From the NCBI RefSeq assembly GCF_003574675.1, contig NZ_QOAZ01000003.1, positions 62,001 through 126,000 on the forward strand: a DNA stretch of 64,000 nt. Reading direction: 5' to 3'. The position numbers and the translations under genes were made by a program. This stretch comes from Azohydromonas sediminis. GTDB taxonomy: Bacteria > Pseudomonadota > Gammaproteobacteria > Burkholderiales > Burkholderiaceae_C. Positions 11,064-20,374 of this stretch are shown here, one piece after another; positions within the stretch are counted from its first letter, which is position 1; each line of letters starts with the position of its first letter. The notes beneath the pieces are model-generated. The model ran no database searches. It was not told the DNA's origin and worked only from the letters and a program-made list of their open reading frames with translations.

Positions 11064-12554
11064 TCAGCGCGGCACGACGAAGGTCGATTTTTCCACCACG
11101 CGCGCGGCGGCGTCGCCGTCCTGCGCGATGCGCTCGATGCTGAACTCGAGCGGGTGTGCGCCCGGGCCCAGCGCCAGCGCGGTTTGCGGCGGCACGCGCA
11201 CGCCAGCCGGCACCCAGCGTGCCTGCGCCGGGCCGATGCGCACGTCCTCGCCGACGTCGACGATGGCGCCGTCGAGGCCGCGCACGGTCACGACGTAGCG
11301 CTGCTCGCGCTCGGTCGCGTTCATGATCTGCAGGCGGTACACGTTCTCGATGTAGCCGTTGTCGACGAGCCGCGCGAGCGACGCGCGGTCGCGCACGACG
11401 TCGACCTTGAACGGGCTGCGCGTCAGGATGCTGGTGAACACGGCGCCCGCGACGATGACCAGCACCGCCGTGTAGACGAGCACGCGCGGACGGAACACGC
11501 GCCGCAGCATCTGCGCGCGCGTCCAGTGGTTCGCCATGCCGTTTTGTGTGGCATAGCGGATCAGCCCGCGCGGGTAGTGCATCTTGTCCATCACGCTGTT
11601 GCACACGTCGATGCACGCGGTGCAGGCGATGCACTCGTACTGCAGACCGTTGCGGATGTCGATGCCCGTCGGACACACCTGCACGCACAGCCCGCAGTCG
11701 ATGCAGTGGCCGAGGTTGGCGGCCTTCAGGTCGGTCTTGCGCCCGCGCGTGCCGCGCGGCTCGCCGCGCTCGGCGTCGTAGCTGATGATCAGCGTGTCCT
11801 TGTCGAACATCGCGCTCTGGAAGCGCGCGTACGGGCACATGTACTTGCACACCTGCTCGCGCATGTACCCTGCGTTGCCGTAGGTCGCGAAGCCGTAGAA
11901 CAGCACCCAGAACGTCTCCCACGGACCGAGCCCGAACGAGGCGATCGACGGCACGAGTTCGCGGATCGGCGTGAAGTAGCCGACGAACGTGATCCCGGTC
12001 CACAGGCCGATCGCGATCCAAGCCGCCTGCTTGGCCGCGAAGCGCCAGAGGCGGTCGAAGGTCCACGGACCCGCGTCGCGCTTCATGCGCTGCGCGCGGT
12101 CGCCCTCGATCTTGCGCTCGACCCACATGAAGATCTCGGTGTAGACCGTCTGCGGGCACGCGAAGCCGCACCACAGCCGCCCGGCGATCGCGGTGAACAG
12201 GAACAGCGAGTACGCCGAGATGACGAGCAGCGCCGTCAGGTAGATGAAGTCCTGCGGATACAGAACGAGGCCGAAGATGTAAAAGCGCCGCGCGCCGAGG
12301 TCGAACAGCACCGCCTGGCGCGCGTTCCACTCGAGCCACGGCAGCCCGTAGAAGACGAGCTGCGTCAGCCACACCAGCGCCCAGCGCCAGCCGGCGAACC
12401 AGCCACTGACGGCGCGCGCGTAGATGCGCTTTTGCTTCTGGTACAGCGACACCAGCTCGGCGGCGGCGTCCTTGCCGTCGCCGGGCGGGGTCGCGTCGCC
12501 GGTCGGCCCAGTGGCGGGCGGCGTGGCCGGCAAGGGAGTCGTACTGCTGCTCAC
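11064..12554 (-). CDS. ccoG: Cytochrome c oxidase accessory protein CcoG (FixG, RdxA)
   Basis: Membrane-bound ferredoxin-like protein needed for cbb3 oxidase assembly, thought to reduce copper. It is about 496 aa with five predicted membrane helices. It carries the polyferredoxin motifs CIDCGLCVQVCP and CIACTACIDVC for two 4Fe-4S clusters, an earlier WCGFACPQTVYTE motif, and a periplasmic C-terminal Ig-like domain. No ATG is suitable; GTG 12554 with GGGGAA ahead is chosen, 40 bases after ccoP. It lies in the normal order after ccoNOQP. Confidence 0.93.
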   Translation of the reverse strand: MSSSTTPLPATPPATGPTGDATPPGDGKDAAAELVSLYQKQKRIYARAVSGWFAGWRWALVWLTQLVFYGLPWLEWNARQAVLFDLGARRFYIFGLVLYPQDFIYLTALLVISAYSLFLFTAIAGRLWCGFACPQTVYTEIFMWVERKIEGDRAQRMKRDAGPWTFDRLWRFAAKQAAWIAIGLWTGITFVGYFTPIRELVPSIASFGLGPWETFWVLFYGFATYGNAGYMREQVCKYMCPYARFQSAMFDKDTLIISYDAERGEPRGTRGRKTDLKAANLGHCIDCGLCVQVCPTGIDIRNGLQYECIACTACIDVCNSVMDKMHYPRGLIRYATQNGMANHWTRAQMLRRVFRPRVLVYTAVLVIVAGAVFTSILTRSPFKVDVVRDRASLARLVDNGYIENVYRLQIMNATEREQRYVVTVRGLDGAIVDVGEDVRIGPAQARWVPAGVRVPPQTALALGPGAHPLEFSIERIAQDGDAAARVVEKSTFVVPR

Positions 12555-12594
12555 GAGAAGAATTCCCCGCCGGCCGCAGCCGGCGCGCGAGACG

Positions 12595-13512
12595 TCAGGG
12601 CTGCTTGGCCACCTGGGTCGGTTGCGACAGGCGCCACACGTACGCACCGAGCACGTGGATCTGCTCGGGCGTCAGCAGGCGAGCCTGCGCAGGCATCGCG
12701 TTGTTGAAGCCGTTGTTGATCGCGCGCACGATGGCCTGCTCGCCCCAGCCGTGCAGCCAGACGTTGTTGGTCAGGTCGGGCGCACCCATCGCCTGGTTGC
12801 CCTTGCCGTCGGCGCCGTGGCAGGCCGCGCAGGCGGCGAACTTCGGCTGGCCGAGCTGCGCGTAGACCGGGTTGTGCGTGCTGCCCGACAGGCTCAGCAC
12901 GTAGTGGGCGACGTTGCGTACGTCGTCGGCAGTACCGACTGCCGCGGCCATCGGCGGCATCACGCCGTTGCGCCCGTTGGTGATCGTCTCCTTGATCTGC
13001 TCGTGCGAACCGCCCCACATCCACTCGGCGTCGGTCAGGTTCGGGAAGCCAAGGCTGCCGCGCGCGTCGGAGCCGTGGCACTGCGCGCAGTTGTTCAGGA
13101 ACAAGCGCTGCCCGATCTCCATCGCCTGGCTGTCCTTGGCCAGCTCCTCGGCCGACAGGTTCGCGAACCGGGCGTACACCGGCGCCATCGACGCTTCGAG
13201 CTTCGCGCGCTCCTTCTGGTACTGGTCGACCGACGACCAGTTCGCCGCGCCCTGGAAGCTGCCCAGGCCCGGGTACAGCGCGAGGTAGACCGCGCCGAAG
13301 ATCACGGTGATCACGAACAGCCCCATCCACCAGCGCGGCAGCGGGTTGTTCATCTCGCGCAGGTCCTCGTCCCACACGTGGCCCGTCGTGTTGTCGCTGG
13401 CCATCACGCGGCGCTTGGCCGCTGCCAACAGCAAGACCAGGCAGGCGATGAGGCTGATGATCGTCACCGCCGCGACGAAGATCGACCAGCCGCTGTTGAA
13501 GAAATCACTCAC
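12595..13512 (-). CDS. ccoP: cbb3-type cytochrome c oxidase subunit III, di-haem
   Basis: Di-haem cytochrome c subunit that passes electrons to CcoO and CcoN. The 305 aa protein has two N-terminal helices (residues about 8-30 and 55-75), then two cytochrome c domains with CAQCH and CAACH haem motifs and downstream Met ligand regions (GVMPPM, NAMPAQ). GTG 13512 is chosen because a clear GGAGG lies five bases upstream. The ATG at 13527 would place that site inside the gene. It overlaps the ccoQ stop by 8 bases. Confidence 0.95.
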   Translation of the reverse strand: MSDFFNSGWSIFVAAVTIISLIACLVLLLAAAKRRVMASDNTTGHVWDEDLREMNNPLPRWWMGLFVITVIFGAVYLALYPGLGSFQGAANWSSVDQYQKERAKLEASMAPVYARFANLSAEELAKDSQAMEIGQRLFLNNCAQCHGSDARGSLGFPNLTDAEWMWGGSHEQIKETITNGRNGVMPPMAAAVGTADDVRNVAHYVLSLSGSTHNPVYAQLGQPKFAACAACHGADGKGNQAMGAPDLTNNVWLHGWGEQAIVRAINNGFNNAMPAQARLLTPEQIHVLGAYVWRLSQPTQVAKQP

Positions 13513-13723
13513 GGCGACCTCCAGCATTCATGGGTTCTTCGGCCCGGGCCTTCCCACCCGGGGCAACCGCGCCGCTCTCGGCGGGGTCGCTGTCGAGAAA
13601 GGGCAATTGCGCAGCGGCATCGTGTGCCGGACGGCGCTTGGCGCTCCACGTCCACGCGACGAGCGCGAGGAACAGCACCAGGCCGGCCACCGTCACGAGG
13701 CTGCGCCAGTCGTTGATGTCCAT
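13505..13723 (-). CDS. ccoQ: cbb3-type cytochrome oxidase subunit CcoQ (FixQ)
   Basis: Small single-helix subunit that stabilises the cbb3 complex. It is 72 aa: a short N-terminus MDINDWRSL, one transmembrane helix (residues about 9-27) ending in WSAKRRPAH, then a longer than usual charged tail reaching PFLDSDPAE, a motif common in CcoQ. Start ATG 13723; it follows ccoO by 19 bases and overlaps the start of ccoP. The tail also holds the ribosome-binding site of ccoP. Confidence 0.9.
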   Translation of the reverse strand: MDINDWRSLVTVAGLVLFLALVAWTWSAKRRPAHDAAAQLPFLDSDPAESGAVAPGGKARAEEPMNAGGRRE

Positions 13724-13742
13724 TCGAGCCTCCCGCCGAACG

Positions 13743-14363
13743 TCACTTGACGTGCGTGCCGAGCACCTGCAGGTACGCGATCACGGCATCCATCTCGGTC
13801 TTGCCCTTGACCTCGTCGGCCGCCTTGGCGATCTCGTCGTCGCTGTACGGCACGCCCACGCGGCGCAGCGCCGTCATGCGCGCGGCCATCGACGACCCGT
13901 CGACGGTGGCCTTGGCCAGCCACGGGTACGCCGGCATGTTCGACTCGGGCACGAGGTCGCGCGGGTTCGTCAGGTGCACGCGGTGCCACTCGTCGCTGTA
14001 GCGACCGCCCACGCGCGCGAGGTCGGGCCCGGTGCGCTTGCTGCCCCACTGGAACGGGTGGTCGTAGACGAACTCGCCGGCCAGCGAGTAGTGGCCGTAG
14101 CGCAGCGTCTCGGCGCGGAACGGCCGCACCATCTGCGAGTGGCAGTTGTAGCAGCCCTCGCGGATGTAGACGTCGCGCCCGGCGAGCTGCAGCGCGGTGT
14201 AGGGCTTGAGCCCTTCGACCGGCTGCGTCGTCGACTTCTGGAAGAACAGCGGGACGATCTCGACGATGCCGCCGATCGCGACCGTGATCAGGATCAGCAC
14301 GATCATCAGGAAGTTGCTGGTCTCGATCTTCTCGTGACCGCTGGGTGCCGCATGTTGTGCCAT
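13743..14363 (-). CDS. ccoO: cbb3-type cytochrome c oxidase subunit II, mono-haem
   Basis: Membrane-anchored mono-haem cytochrome c subunit of cbb3 oxidase. The protein is 206 aa with one N-terminal helix (residues about 18-40), the haem motif CYNCH at 71-75 followed by SQMVRPF, and the distal Met region [10 protein letters not shown]. All are standard for FixO. ATG at 14363 is preceded by GGAGGA. It lies between ccoN and ccoQ in the canonical order. Confidence 0.96.
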   Translation of the reverse strand: MAQHAAPSGHEKIETSNFLMIVLILITVAIGGIVEIVPLFFQKSTTQPVEGLKPYTALQLAGRDVYIREGCYNCHSQMVRPFRAETLRYGHYSLAGEFVYDHPFQWGSKRTGPDLARVGGRYSDEWHRVHLTNPRDLVPESNMPAYPWLAKATVDGSSMAARMTALRRVGVPYSDDEIAKAADEVKGKTEMDAVIAYLQVLGTHVK

Positions 14364-14388
14364 GGTGTTGTCCTCCTCGTGCGACCGC

Positions 14389-15849
14389 TCAGGCGTGGGC
14401 CGGCAGCGGCACCGGGGCCACTGCGGGCTTGCTGCTGCGCACGGTCATGTAGACGTTCCACGCCATGATCAGCATGCCGGTCAGGTACAGCAGGCCGCCG
14501 CCGAGGCGGATCACGTAGAACGGATACGTGGCCTTGACGCTCTCGACGAAGCTGTAGACCAGCGTGCCGTCGGGGTTGACCGCACGCCACATCAGGCCCT
14601 GCATCACGCCGGCGATCCACATCGCGGCGATGTACAGCACGATGCCGATCGTCGCGATCCAGAAGTGCAGCTCGATCGCCTTCGGGCTGTACATGCTCTT
14701 CTTGCCGTACATGCGCGGGATCAGGTGGTACATCGCGCCGATCGAGATCAGGCCCACCCAGCCGAGCGCGCCGCTGTGCACGTGGCCCACCGTCCAGTCG
14801 GTGTAGTGGCTCAGCGCGTTGACCGTCTTGATCGACATCATCGGCCCTTCGAAGGTCGACATGCCGTAGAACGACAGTGAGACGATCAGGAACTTCAGGA
14901 TCGGGTCGTCACGCAGCTTGTGCCACGCACCCGACAGCGTCATGATGCCGTTGATCATGCCGCCCCAACTGGGGGCCAGCAGCACGAGCGAGAACACCAT
15001 GCCCAGCGACTGCGCCCAGTCGGGCAGCGCGGTGTAGTGCAGGTGGTGCGGGCCCGCCCACATGTACGTGAAGATCAGCGCCCAGAAGTGCACGATCGAC
15101 AGCCGGTAGCTGTAGACCGGGCGCTCGGCCTGCTTCGGGATGTAGTAGTACATCATCCCGAGGAAGCCGGCGGTCAGGAAGAAGCCCACCGCGTTGTGGC
15201 CGTACCACCACTGGATCATCGCGTCCTGCACGCCGGCGTAGGCCGAATAGCTCTTCAGCGCGCCCCACGGCATCGAGATGTTGTTGACGATGTGCAGCAG
15301 CGCCACCGCGATGATGAAAGCGCCGAAGAACCAGTTCGCCACGTAGATGTGGCGCACCTTGCGCATGCCGATCGTGCCGAAGAAGACGATCGCGTACGCG
15401 ACCCACACGACGGCGATCGCGATGTCGATCGGCCACTCGAGCTCGGCGTACTCCTTGGCCTGTGTGAAGCCCAGCGGCAGCGTGATCGCCGCCGCGACGA
15501 TGATCGCCTGCCAGCCCCAGAACGTGAACTTGGCCAGCGCCGGCAGGAACAGCGGCGTCTGACAGGTGCGCTGCACGACGTGGTAGCTGGTCGCGAACAG
15601 CGCACAGCCGCCGAAGGCGAAGATCACCGCGTTGGTGTGCAGTGGACGCAGCCGGCCGTAGCTCAGCCACGGGATGCCAAAGTTCAGCTCGGGCCACGCG
15701 AGCTGGGCGGCGATGATCACCCCCACCAGCATGCCGACCACGCCCCACACCACGGTCATGAGCGCGAACGCGCGCACGACCCAGTCGTCGTATACGGCCC
15801 CCGACGAGGACTTGGCCCCGCTCATGGCCGCGGTTGCAGCAATCGCCAT
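14389..15849 (-). CDS. ccoN: cbb3-type cytochrome c oxidase subunit I
   Basis: Catalytic subunit of the high-affinity terminal oxidase, with low-spin haem b and the haem b3-CuB centre; reduces oxygen to water in microaerobic conditions. The protein is 486 aa with 12 expected helices. Conserved segments include [20 protein letters not shown] and [10 protein letters not shown] near the CuB ligands, [14 protein letters not shown], and [12 protein letters not shown] 15849 (MAIAATAAM) is preceded by GGAAGGAGAG; longer in-frame sequence upstream belongs to ccoS. An FNR box lies 74 bases upstream, a typical activation distance. Confidence 0.97.
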   Translation of the reverse strand: MAIAATAAMSGAKSSSGAVYDDWVVRAFALMTVVWGVVGMLVGVIIAAQLAWPELNFGIPWLSYGRLRPLHTNAVIFAFGGCALFATSYHVVQRTCQTPLFLPALAKFTFWGWQAIIVAAAITLPLGFTQAKEYAELEWPIDIAIAVVWVAYAIVFFGTIGMRKVRHIYVANWFFGAFIIAVALLHIVNNISMPWGALKSYSAYAGVQDAMIQWWYGHNAVGFFLTAGFLGMMYYYIPKQAERPVYSYRLSIVHFWALIFTYMWAGPHHLHYTALPDWAQSLGMVFSLVLLAPSWGGMINGIMTLSGAWHKLRDDPILKFLIVSLSFYGMSTFEGPMMSIKTVNALSHYTDWTVGHVHSGALGWVGLISIGAMYHLIPRMYGKKSMYSPKAIELHFWIATIGIVLYIAAMWIAGVMQGLMWRAVNPDGTLVYSFVESVKATYPFYVIRLGGGLLYLTGMLIMAWNVYMTVRSSKPAVAPVPLPAHA

Positions 15850-15880
15850 CCGAACTCTCCTTCCTACGCGATGACCTGTT

Positions 15881-16081
15881 TCAGGTTGTGCGGGATTTTT
15901 CGGGCGAGTCGGCCGACGGGGATTGATCGTCGTCAACCGTGTATGACTCGCCACGCAAAATGCGTTGTCCTTCGTCCTCGAGGTCGTCGAACTGCCCGTT
16001 GTGCAGCGCCCAGCCGAACACGGCGATGATGGCCAGCACCAGCACGGCCGACAGCGGGATCAGCAGGTACAGGATGTCCAC
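15881..16081 (-). CDS. ccoS: cbb3-type cytochrome oxidase assembly protein CcoS
   Basis: Small assembly factor required for cofactor insertion into cbb3 oxidase. It is 66 aa: one transmembrane helix ([20 protein letters not shown]), then the family signature [20 protein letters not shown] and an acidic tail. Start GTG 16081, 27 bases after ccoI. Its last codons overlap an FNR box that serves ccoN, so the gene carries a regulatory site in its coding DNA. Confidence 0.94.
   Translation of the reverse strand: MDILYLLIPLSAVLVLAIIAVFGWALHNGQFDDLEDEGQRILRGESYTVDDDQSPSADSPEKSRTT
15923..15936. promoter_or_regulatory. FNR box upstream of ccoN, inside the ccoS 3' end
   Basis: TTGAT-CGTC-GTCAA matches the FNR consensus with one substitution. 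It ends 74 bases before the ccoN ATG, so FNR bound here could activate a promoter about 41 bases downstream that reads ccoNOQP. The site lies within the coding DNA of ccoS. Confidence 0.75.
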
Positions 16082-16108
16082 GCGGGATGCTCGGCCGTCA
16101 GGGGCGTG

Positions 16109-18367
16109 TCAGTCGCGCGCCAGGCGCATCGAGTTGCCGACGACGAGCAGCGAGCTCAGCGCCATGCCCAGCCCCGCGGCCCACGGCGGCAGCCAGCCGG
16201 CCAGCGCGAGCGGGATGCTCAGCGCGTTGTAGGCCGCGGCCCACACGATGTTCTGGCGCACGACGCGCAGCGTGCGCTGCGCCAGGCGGCGCGCGTGCGC
16301 GATGCTCGCGAGCCGGTTGCCGACGACGATCGCATCGGCCGTCGCGCGCGCGACGAGCGCACCCTGCCCCATCGCGAACGCGACGTCGGCCTGCGCCAGC
16401 ACCGGCGCGTCGTTGACGCCGTCGCCGACCATCGCGACGCGCACGCCGTCGGCCTGCGCGGCGCGCACCGCGGCGAGCTTGTCCTCCGGCGTGGCGGCCG
16501 CCTGCACCGGCAGCGGCGCGCCGGCGGCAGCCAGCCGCGCGGCCAGCCGCTCGACGCGCGATGCCGCGTCGCCCGACAGCAGCCTCACGTCGACACCCTG
16601 CGCGCGCAACTCGCGCAGCGTCTCGACGGCGTCGGCGCGCAGCCGCTCGTCGAACGCGAAGCCCAGCCACGCCTGCCCGTCGGGGCCGAAAGCCAGCCGC
16701 AGCTCGTCGCCGAACGCCGCATCGCCCTGCGCGGCGCCGACCCAGTCGGGCCGGCCGAGCTTCCACGTGCGCCCGTGCGCATCGACACCCGATAGGCCGA
16801 GGCCCGGCACCTCGCGCACGTCGTGCCACGCGGCGGTGTCGGCGGCGGGCGTCGCTGCCGCGAGCGCACGCGCCAGTGGGTGTGTCGAGCGCGACGCGAG
16901 CGCCGCCGCGCGGCGCTGCAGCTCATTGAGCGCGTCTTGCGCTGCCAGCGTCGTCGGCAGCGCCGACAGCGGCCGCACTGCGGCGAGTTCGAGCCGATCC
17001 TCCGTCAGCGTGCCGGTCTTGTCGACGAACAGGCGGCGTACCTGTGCCAGCGGCTCGAGCGCGTCGAGGCGCGCGATCAGCACGCCGCGGCGCGCGAGCG
17101 CGCCTGCCGCGGCCGTCATCGCCGACGGCGCGGCCAGCGACAGCGCGCACGGGCACGTGACGATCAGCACCGACACGGCGACCCACACCGCGCGCTCGGG
17201 GTCGATCACGCTCCACGCCGCCGCCGCGCCGCCGGCCAGCAGCAGCACGATCCACAGGAACGGCGTCGCCCAGCGGTCGGCGATGCGCGCGAGCGCGGGG
17301 CGCTGCGTCAGCGCCTGCTGCATCAGCGCGACGATCGCCTGGTAGCGCGTGTCGGCGCCGACGCGCTCGACGCGCAGCCGCACCGGCGCACCGACGTTGA
17401 CGCTGCCGGCCACCACCGTGTCGCCCGCCGCCTTCGCCACCGGCTCCGACTCGCCGGTCAGCAGCGCCTCGTCGGCCGCGGTGGGCCCCTCGAGCAGCAC
17501 GCCGTCGGCCGGGAACGGCTCGCCCAGCGGCACCTGCACACGGTCGCCGGGACGCAGCGCGTCGACGTCGACGCGTTCGACCCCACCCGCGTCGGTGCAG
17601 CGCCACGCAGTGCGCGGCATCGCGGCCAGTGCCGCCTCCAGCGTCGCCGCGGCGCGGTGGCGCGCACGCATCTCGAGCCAGCGCCCGGCGAGCAGGAACG
17701 CGACGAACATCGTCAGCGAGTCGAAGTAGACCTCGTGGCCGAACACGCCGCCGGGCGCGAACGTCGCGCCGGTGCTGGCGACGAAGGTCACCGCGACGCC
17801 GAGCGCGACCGGCACGTCCATCCCGATGCGCCGCGTGCGCACGCTGCGCCACGCGCCGGCGAAGAACGGCGCCGCCGACAACCACACGACGGGAATGCTC
17901 AGCACCCACGCGCCCCAGTTGAGCAGCTGGCGCAGGTCGTCGGGCAACTCGCCGGGCGCGGCGATGTAGCTCGGCCACGCGAGCATCATCACCTGCATCA
18001 TGCAGAACCACGCGACGAACAGCCGCCACAGCGCCTGCCGTGCCTCGGCGCGGCGCATCGCGTGCGCCGGCGCGGCGGCGTCGGGCGCGGCGTCGTAGCC
18101 GGCGCGGCGCACCGCGGCGACCAGGTCGGCCACGCTCGCGCGCCGCGGGTCCCAGCGCACCGTCGCGCGCTCGGCGGCGGCGCTGACGCGCGCCTCGCCG
18201 ACACCGTCGACCTGCTGCAGCGCCGCCTCGATCGTGCCCGCACACGCCGCGCAGTACATGCCCGCGATGCGCAGCGTCGCCTGCCCCGGCAGGTCGCCCG
18301 CCAGCGCCGGCGGCGCCGCGCCGGAAGACACGGCGTCGGCGGTCATCGCGGCGGCAAGGGAGGTCAT
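16109..18367 (-). CDS. ccoI: Copper-translocating P1B-type ATPase CcoI (FixI)
   Basis: Inner-membrane copper-exporting ATPase that supplies copper for the CuB site of cbb3 oxidase. The 752 aa protein has an N-terminal heavy-metal domain with GMYCAACAG (Cys39, Cys42), eight predicted helices, and the transport motif CPC in VTCPCALSLAAP. The phosphorylation motif DKTGTLTE, STHPLARAL, and the hinge GDGVNDAPVLAQADVAFAMG follow. ATG 18367. It heads the ccoI-ccoS gene pair, and its closeness to ccoNOQP supports CcoI rather than CopA. Confidence 0.95.
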   Translation of the reverse strand: MTSLAAAMTADAVSSGAAPPALAGDLPGQATLRIAGMYCAACAGTIEAALQQVDGVGEARVSAAAERATVRWDPRRASVADLVAAVRRAGYDAAPDAAAPAHAMRRAEARQALWRLFVAWFCMMQVMMLAWPSYIAAPGELPDDLRQLLNWGAWVLSIPVVWLSAAPFFAGAWRSVRTRRIGMDVPVALGVAVTFVASTGATFAPGGVFGHEVYFDSLTMFVAFLLAGRWLEMRARHRAAATLEAALAAMPRTAWRCTDAGGVERVDVDALRPGDRVQVPLGEPFPADGVLLEGPTAADEALLTGESEPVAKAAGDTVVAGSVNVGAPVRLRVERVGADTRYQAIVALMQQALTQRPALARIADRWATPFLWIVLLLAGGAAAAWSVIDPERAVWVAVSVLIVTCPCALSLAAPSAMTAAAGALARRGVLIARLDALEPLAQVRRLFVDKTGTLTEDRLELAAVRPLSALPTTLAAQDALNELQRRAAALASRSTHPLARALAAATPAADTAAWHDVREVPGLGLSGVDAHGRTWKLGRPDWVGAAQGDAAFGDELRLAFGPDGQAWLGFAFDERLRADAVETLRELRAQGVDVRLLSGDAASRVERLAARLAAAGAPLPVQAAATPEDKLAAVRAAQADGVRVAMVGDGVNDAPVLAQADVAFAMGQGALVARATADAIVVGNRLASIAHARRLAQRTLRVVRQNIVWAAAYNALSIPLALAGWLPPWAAGLGMALSSLLVVGNSMRLARD

Positions 18368-18406
18368 CGGGTAGGCGTCGGGTCCGGGTGCGGAGACCGG
18401 ACGGTC

Positions 18407-18412
18407 GATAAT
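18407..18412 (+). promoter_or_regulatory. Putative -10 element of the DUF192 gene
   Basis: GATAAT, a 5/6 match, in the short gap between divergent ccoI and the DUF192 gene, 24 bases before the ATG. A -35 is not evident. Confidence 0.3.
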
Positions 18413-18436
18413 CTAGCGCGCGCGTCCCCGATCGGC

Positions 18437-18919
18437 ATGATCTACATCAAGGCCAGCACAACCTCCCCCGGCGCAGCGGCCTGGTTCGCCGCCGTCGCGC
18501 TCGTCCTCGCCCTCGTCGCGGGCGGCGTTGCGCACGCGCAGGAGCCGCAGCGCCTGCCGACGGTGACGCTGCGCGCCGGCATGCACAACATCGTCGCGAT
18601 GGTCGCGCGCACGCCCGAGCAGCGCGCGGTGGGCCTGATGCACCGGCGCGAGATGGCCACGCACGAGGGCATGCTGTTCGTGTTCGAGCAGCCGGCGGTG
18701 CAGTGCTTCTGGATGAAGAACACGCTGCTGCCGCTGTCGATCGCCTTCATCGCCGACGACGGCACCATCGTCAACCTGGCCGACATGCAGCCGCAGTCGC
18801 TCGACTCGCACTGCTCCTCCAAGCCGGTGCGCTACGCGCTCGAGATGAACCACGGCTGGTTCGCGCGTCGCGCCGTGGGCCCGGGCTTCCGCCTCGCGGG
18901 CGGGCCGTTCGGCAACTGA
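18437..18919 (+). CDS. DUF192 family exported protein
   Basis: Exported protein of 160 aa of unknown function. Residues 1 to about 35 form a signal peptide ending AGGVAHAQE. The DUF192 core follows, with the family signatures RTPEQRAVGLMHRREM, GMLFVFEQP, CFWMKNTLLPLSIAFI and ALEMNHGWF. The ATG at 18437 is the one that gives a proper signal peptide. It is divergent from ccoI and converges on the sensor kinase gene. A short hairpin (ACGCCG-ACG-CGGCGT) overlaps its stop codon but lacks a T-run. Confidence 0.88.
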   Translation: MIYIKASTTSPGAAAWFAAVALVLALVAGGVAHAQEPQRLPTVTLRAGMHNIVAMVARTPEQRAVGLMHRREMATHEGMLFVFEQPAVQCFWMKNTLLPLSIAFIADDGTIVNLADMQPQSLDSHCSSKPVRYALEMNHGWFARRAVGPGFRLAGGPFGN

Positions 18920-18942
18920 CGCCGACGCGGCGTCGCGACCGT

Positions 18943-20370
18943 TCAGGCCGCGAGCTGCACCGTGAAGCGCATGCCCGGCACCTGCGGGCGACTCGCGGCT
19001 TCAATGCGACCGCCGAGCCGCTCGACGATCTCGCGCGCGATCGTCAGCCCCAGGCCGGTGCCGCCGTCGTTGCGCAGGTCGGCGCGCTCGCCGCGCCAGA
19101 ACGGCTCGAACAGCTTCGGCAGGTGCTCGGGCGGCACGCCGGGGCCGTCGTCCTCGACGACGACTTCGGCACCGCCCGCGGGCAGCGGCCGCACGCGCAG
19201 CAGCACGTGCTCGCCGCCGTAGCGCCGCGCGTTGTCGAGCAGGTTGATCACCGCCTCGCCGAGCCACAGCGGGTGCGCGCGCGCGACCACCGGCTCGCCC
19301 GGCGCGTCGAGCTCGAGCGTGCGTCCTTCGCGCAGGCCCTGCAGCACGAGCGGCTCGGCCGCCTCGCGCAGCAGTGGCACGATGTCCAGCGACGCCTGCT
19401 CGCCGTTGACGCCCAGCGCGGTCTCGGAGCGCGCCAGGCTCAGCAGCTGGCCGATCAGCCGGTTCATCCGCTGCGTCGTCGCGTCGACCTGCTGCAGCAG
19501 CGGCGCCCAGCCGGCCGCGGTGGCCCCGGCGTCGGCCGCGAGCTCGCGCTGCAGCTCCTGTGCGAGCACGCGCAACCCCGCGACCGGCGTGCGCAGCTGG
19601 TGCGCGGCATCGGCGACGAAGCGCCGCTGCAGCTGCGCGGCGTGCTGCATGTCGGCCATCAGCATGTTGATGCGCTCGATCAGCGGCACCGCCTCGGCCG
19701 GCATACGCTCGAGCGGCAGCGGCTGCCAGTCGCTGCTGGCGCGGGCGGCAACGTCGCTGGCGACGTCGCGCAGCGGCTGCAGCCCGCGCCGCACGCCCCA
19801 GGCGATCAGCGCGATCGACAGCAGACTGAGTCCGACGCCGGGCAGCAACACGCCGAGCAGGATGCGCCGCTGCAACTGCGCGCGCTTGCCGGTCGTCTCG
19901 ACGACGACGATCGACACCGTGCGGTCGAGCATCGGTGACTTGATCGAGAACACGGCACCGCGCACCGGTTCGCCGCGGTAGACGCCGTCGAACAGCAGCG
20001 GGGCCTCGTAGGCGCGGTCGCGCTCGGGCGGCGCGGGCACGAGGATGTCGCCGGCGAGCATGTTGCCCTCGACGTCCTGCATCGCGAACGCGATGCGGTC
20101 GTCGCGGTCCCAGGTCAGGATTTCCATCGCCTGGCGCGTGACGTCGAGCAGCGGGCCCCGCTCGGTCCACATCACCTTGGCCGCGAGCGCCGAGGCCTGG
20201 TCCTGCAGGCCGCGGTCGAACGCGTCGTCGACGCTGCTGCGCGCGAGCCGGTAGGCGCCGGCGCCGGCGAGCAGGCCGCCGACCAGCCAGATCCACAGCA
20301 GCGGCGTGAGCAGCTGCGCGCGCAGGCTCGGCCCGTGGCGCGGCGGCGCGTCGGGCGCGGGCGCCGTCAT
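18943..20370 (-). CDS. Two-component sensor histidine kinase (QseC/TctE-like)
   Basis: Inner-membrane sensor kinase of 475 aa. The N-terminal helix (about residues 15-38) and a second helix near residue 175 enclose a periplasmic sensor region of about 130 residues (2CSK_N type). A HAMP-like segment follows, then the His box HQLRTPVAGLRVL, an N box with NLLDNARRYGG, and G boxes DDGPGVPPEHL and GGTGLGLTIA. ATG 20370 lies four bases after the response regulator stop, so the two are co-transcribed. The signal sensed is not evident from sequence. Confidence 0.9.
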   Translation of the reverse strand: MTAPAPDAPPRHGPSLRAQLLTPLLWIWLVGGLLAGAGAYRLARSSVDDAFDRGLQDQASALAAKVMWTERGPLLDVTRQAMEILTWDRDDRIAFAMQDVEGNMLAGDILVPAPPERDRAYEAPLLFDGVYRGEPVRGAVFSIKSPMLDRTVSIVVVETTGKRAQLQRRILLGVLLPGVGLSLLSIALIAWGVRRGLQPLRDVASDVAARASSDWQPLPLERMPAEAVPLIERINMLMADMQHAAQLQRRFVADAAHQLRTPVAGLRVLAQELQRELAADAGATAAGWAPLLQQVDATTQRMNRLIGQLLSLARSETALGVNGEQASLDIVPLLREAAEPLVLQGLREGRTLELDAPGEPVVARAHPLWLGEAVINLLDNARRYGGEHVLLRVRPLPAGGAEVVVEDDGPGVPPEHLPKLFEPFWRGERADLRNDGGTGLGLTIAREIVERLGGRIEAASRPQVPGMRFTVQLAA

Positions 20371-20374
20371 CGCG

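Noticed and set aside
18919-18933. Hairpin ACGCCG-ACG-CGGCGT at the DUF192 stop codon
   Set aside because: Short stem, overlaps the stop codon, and no T-run; not convincing as a terminator.
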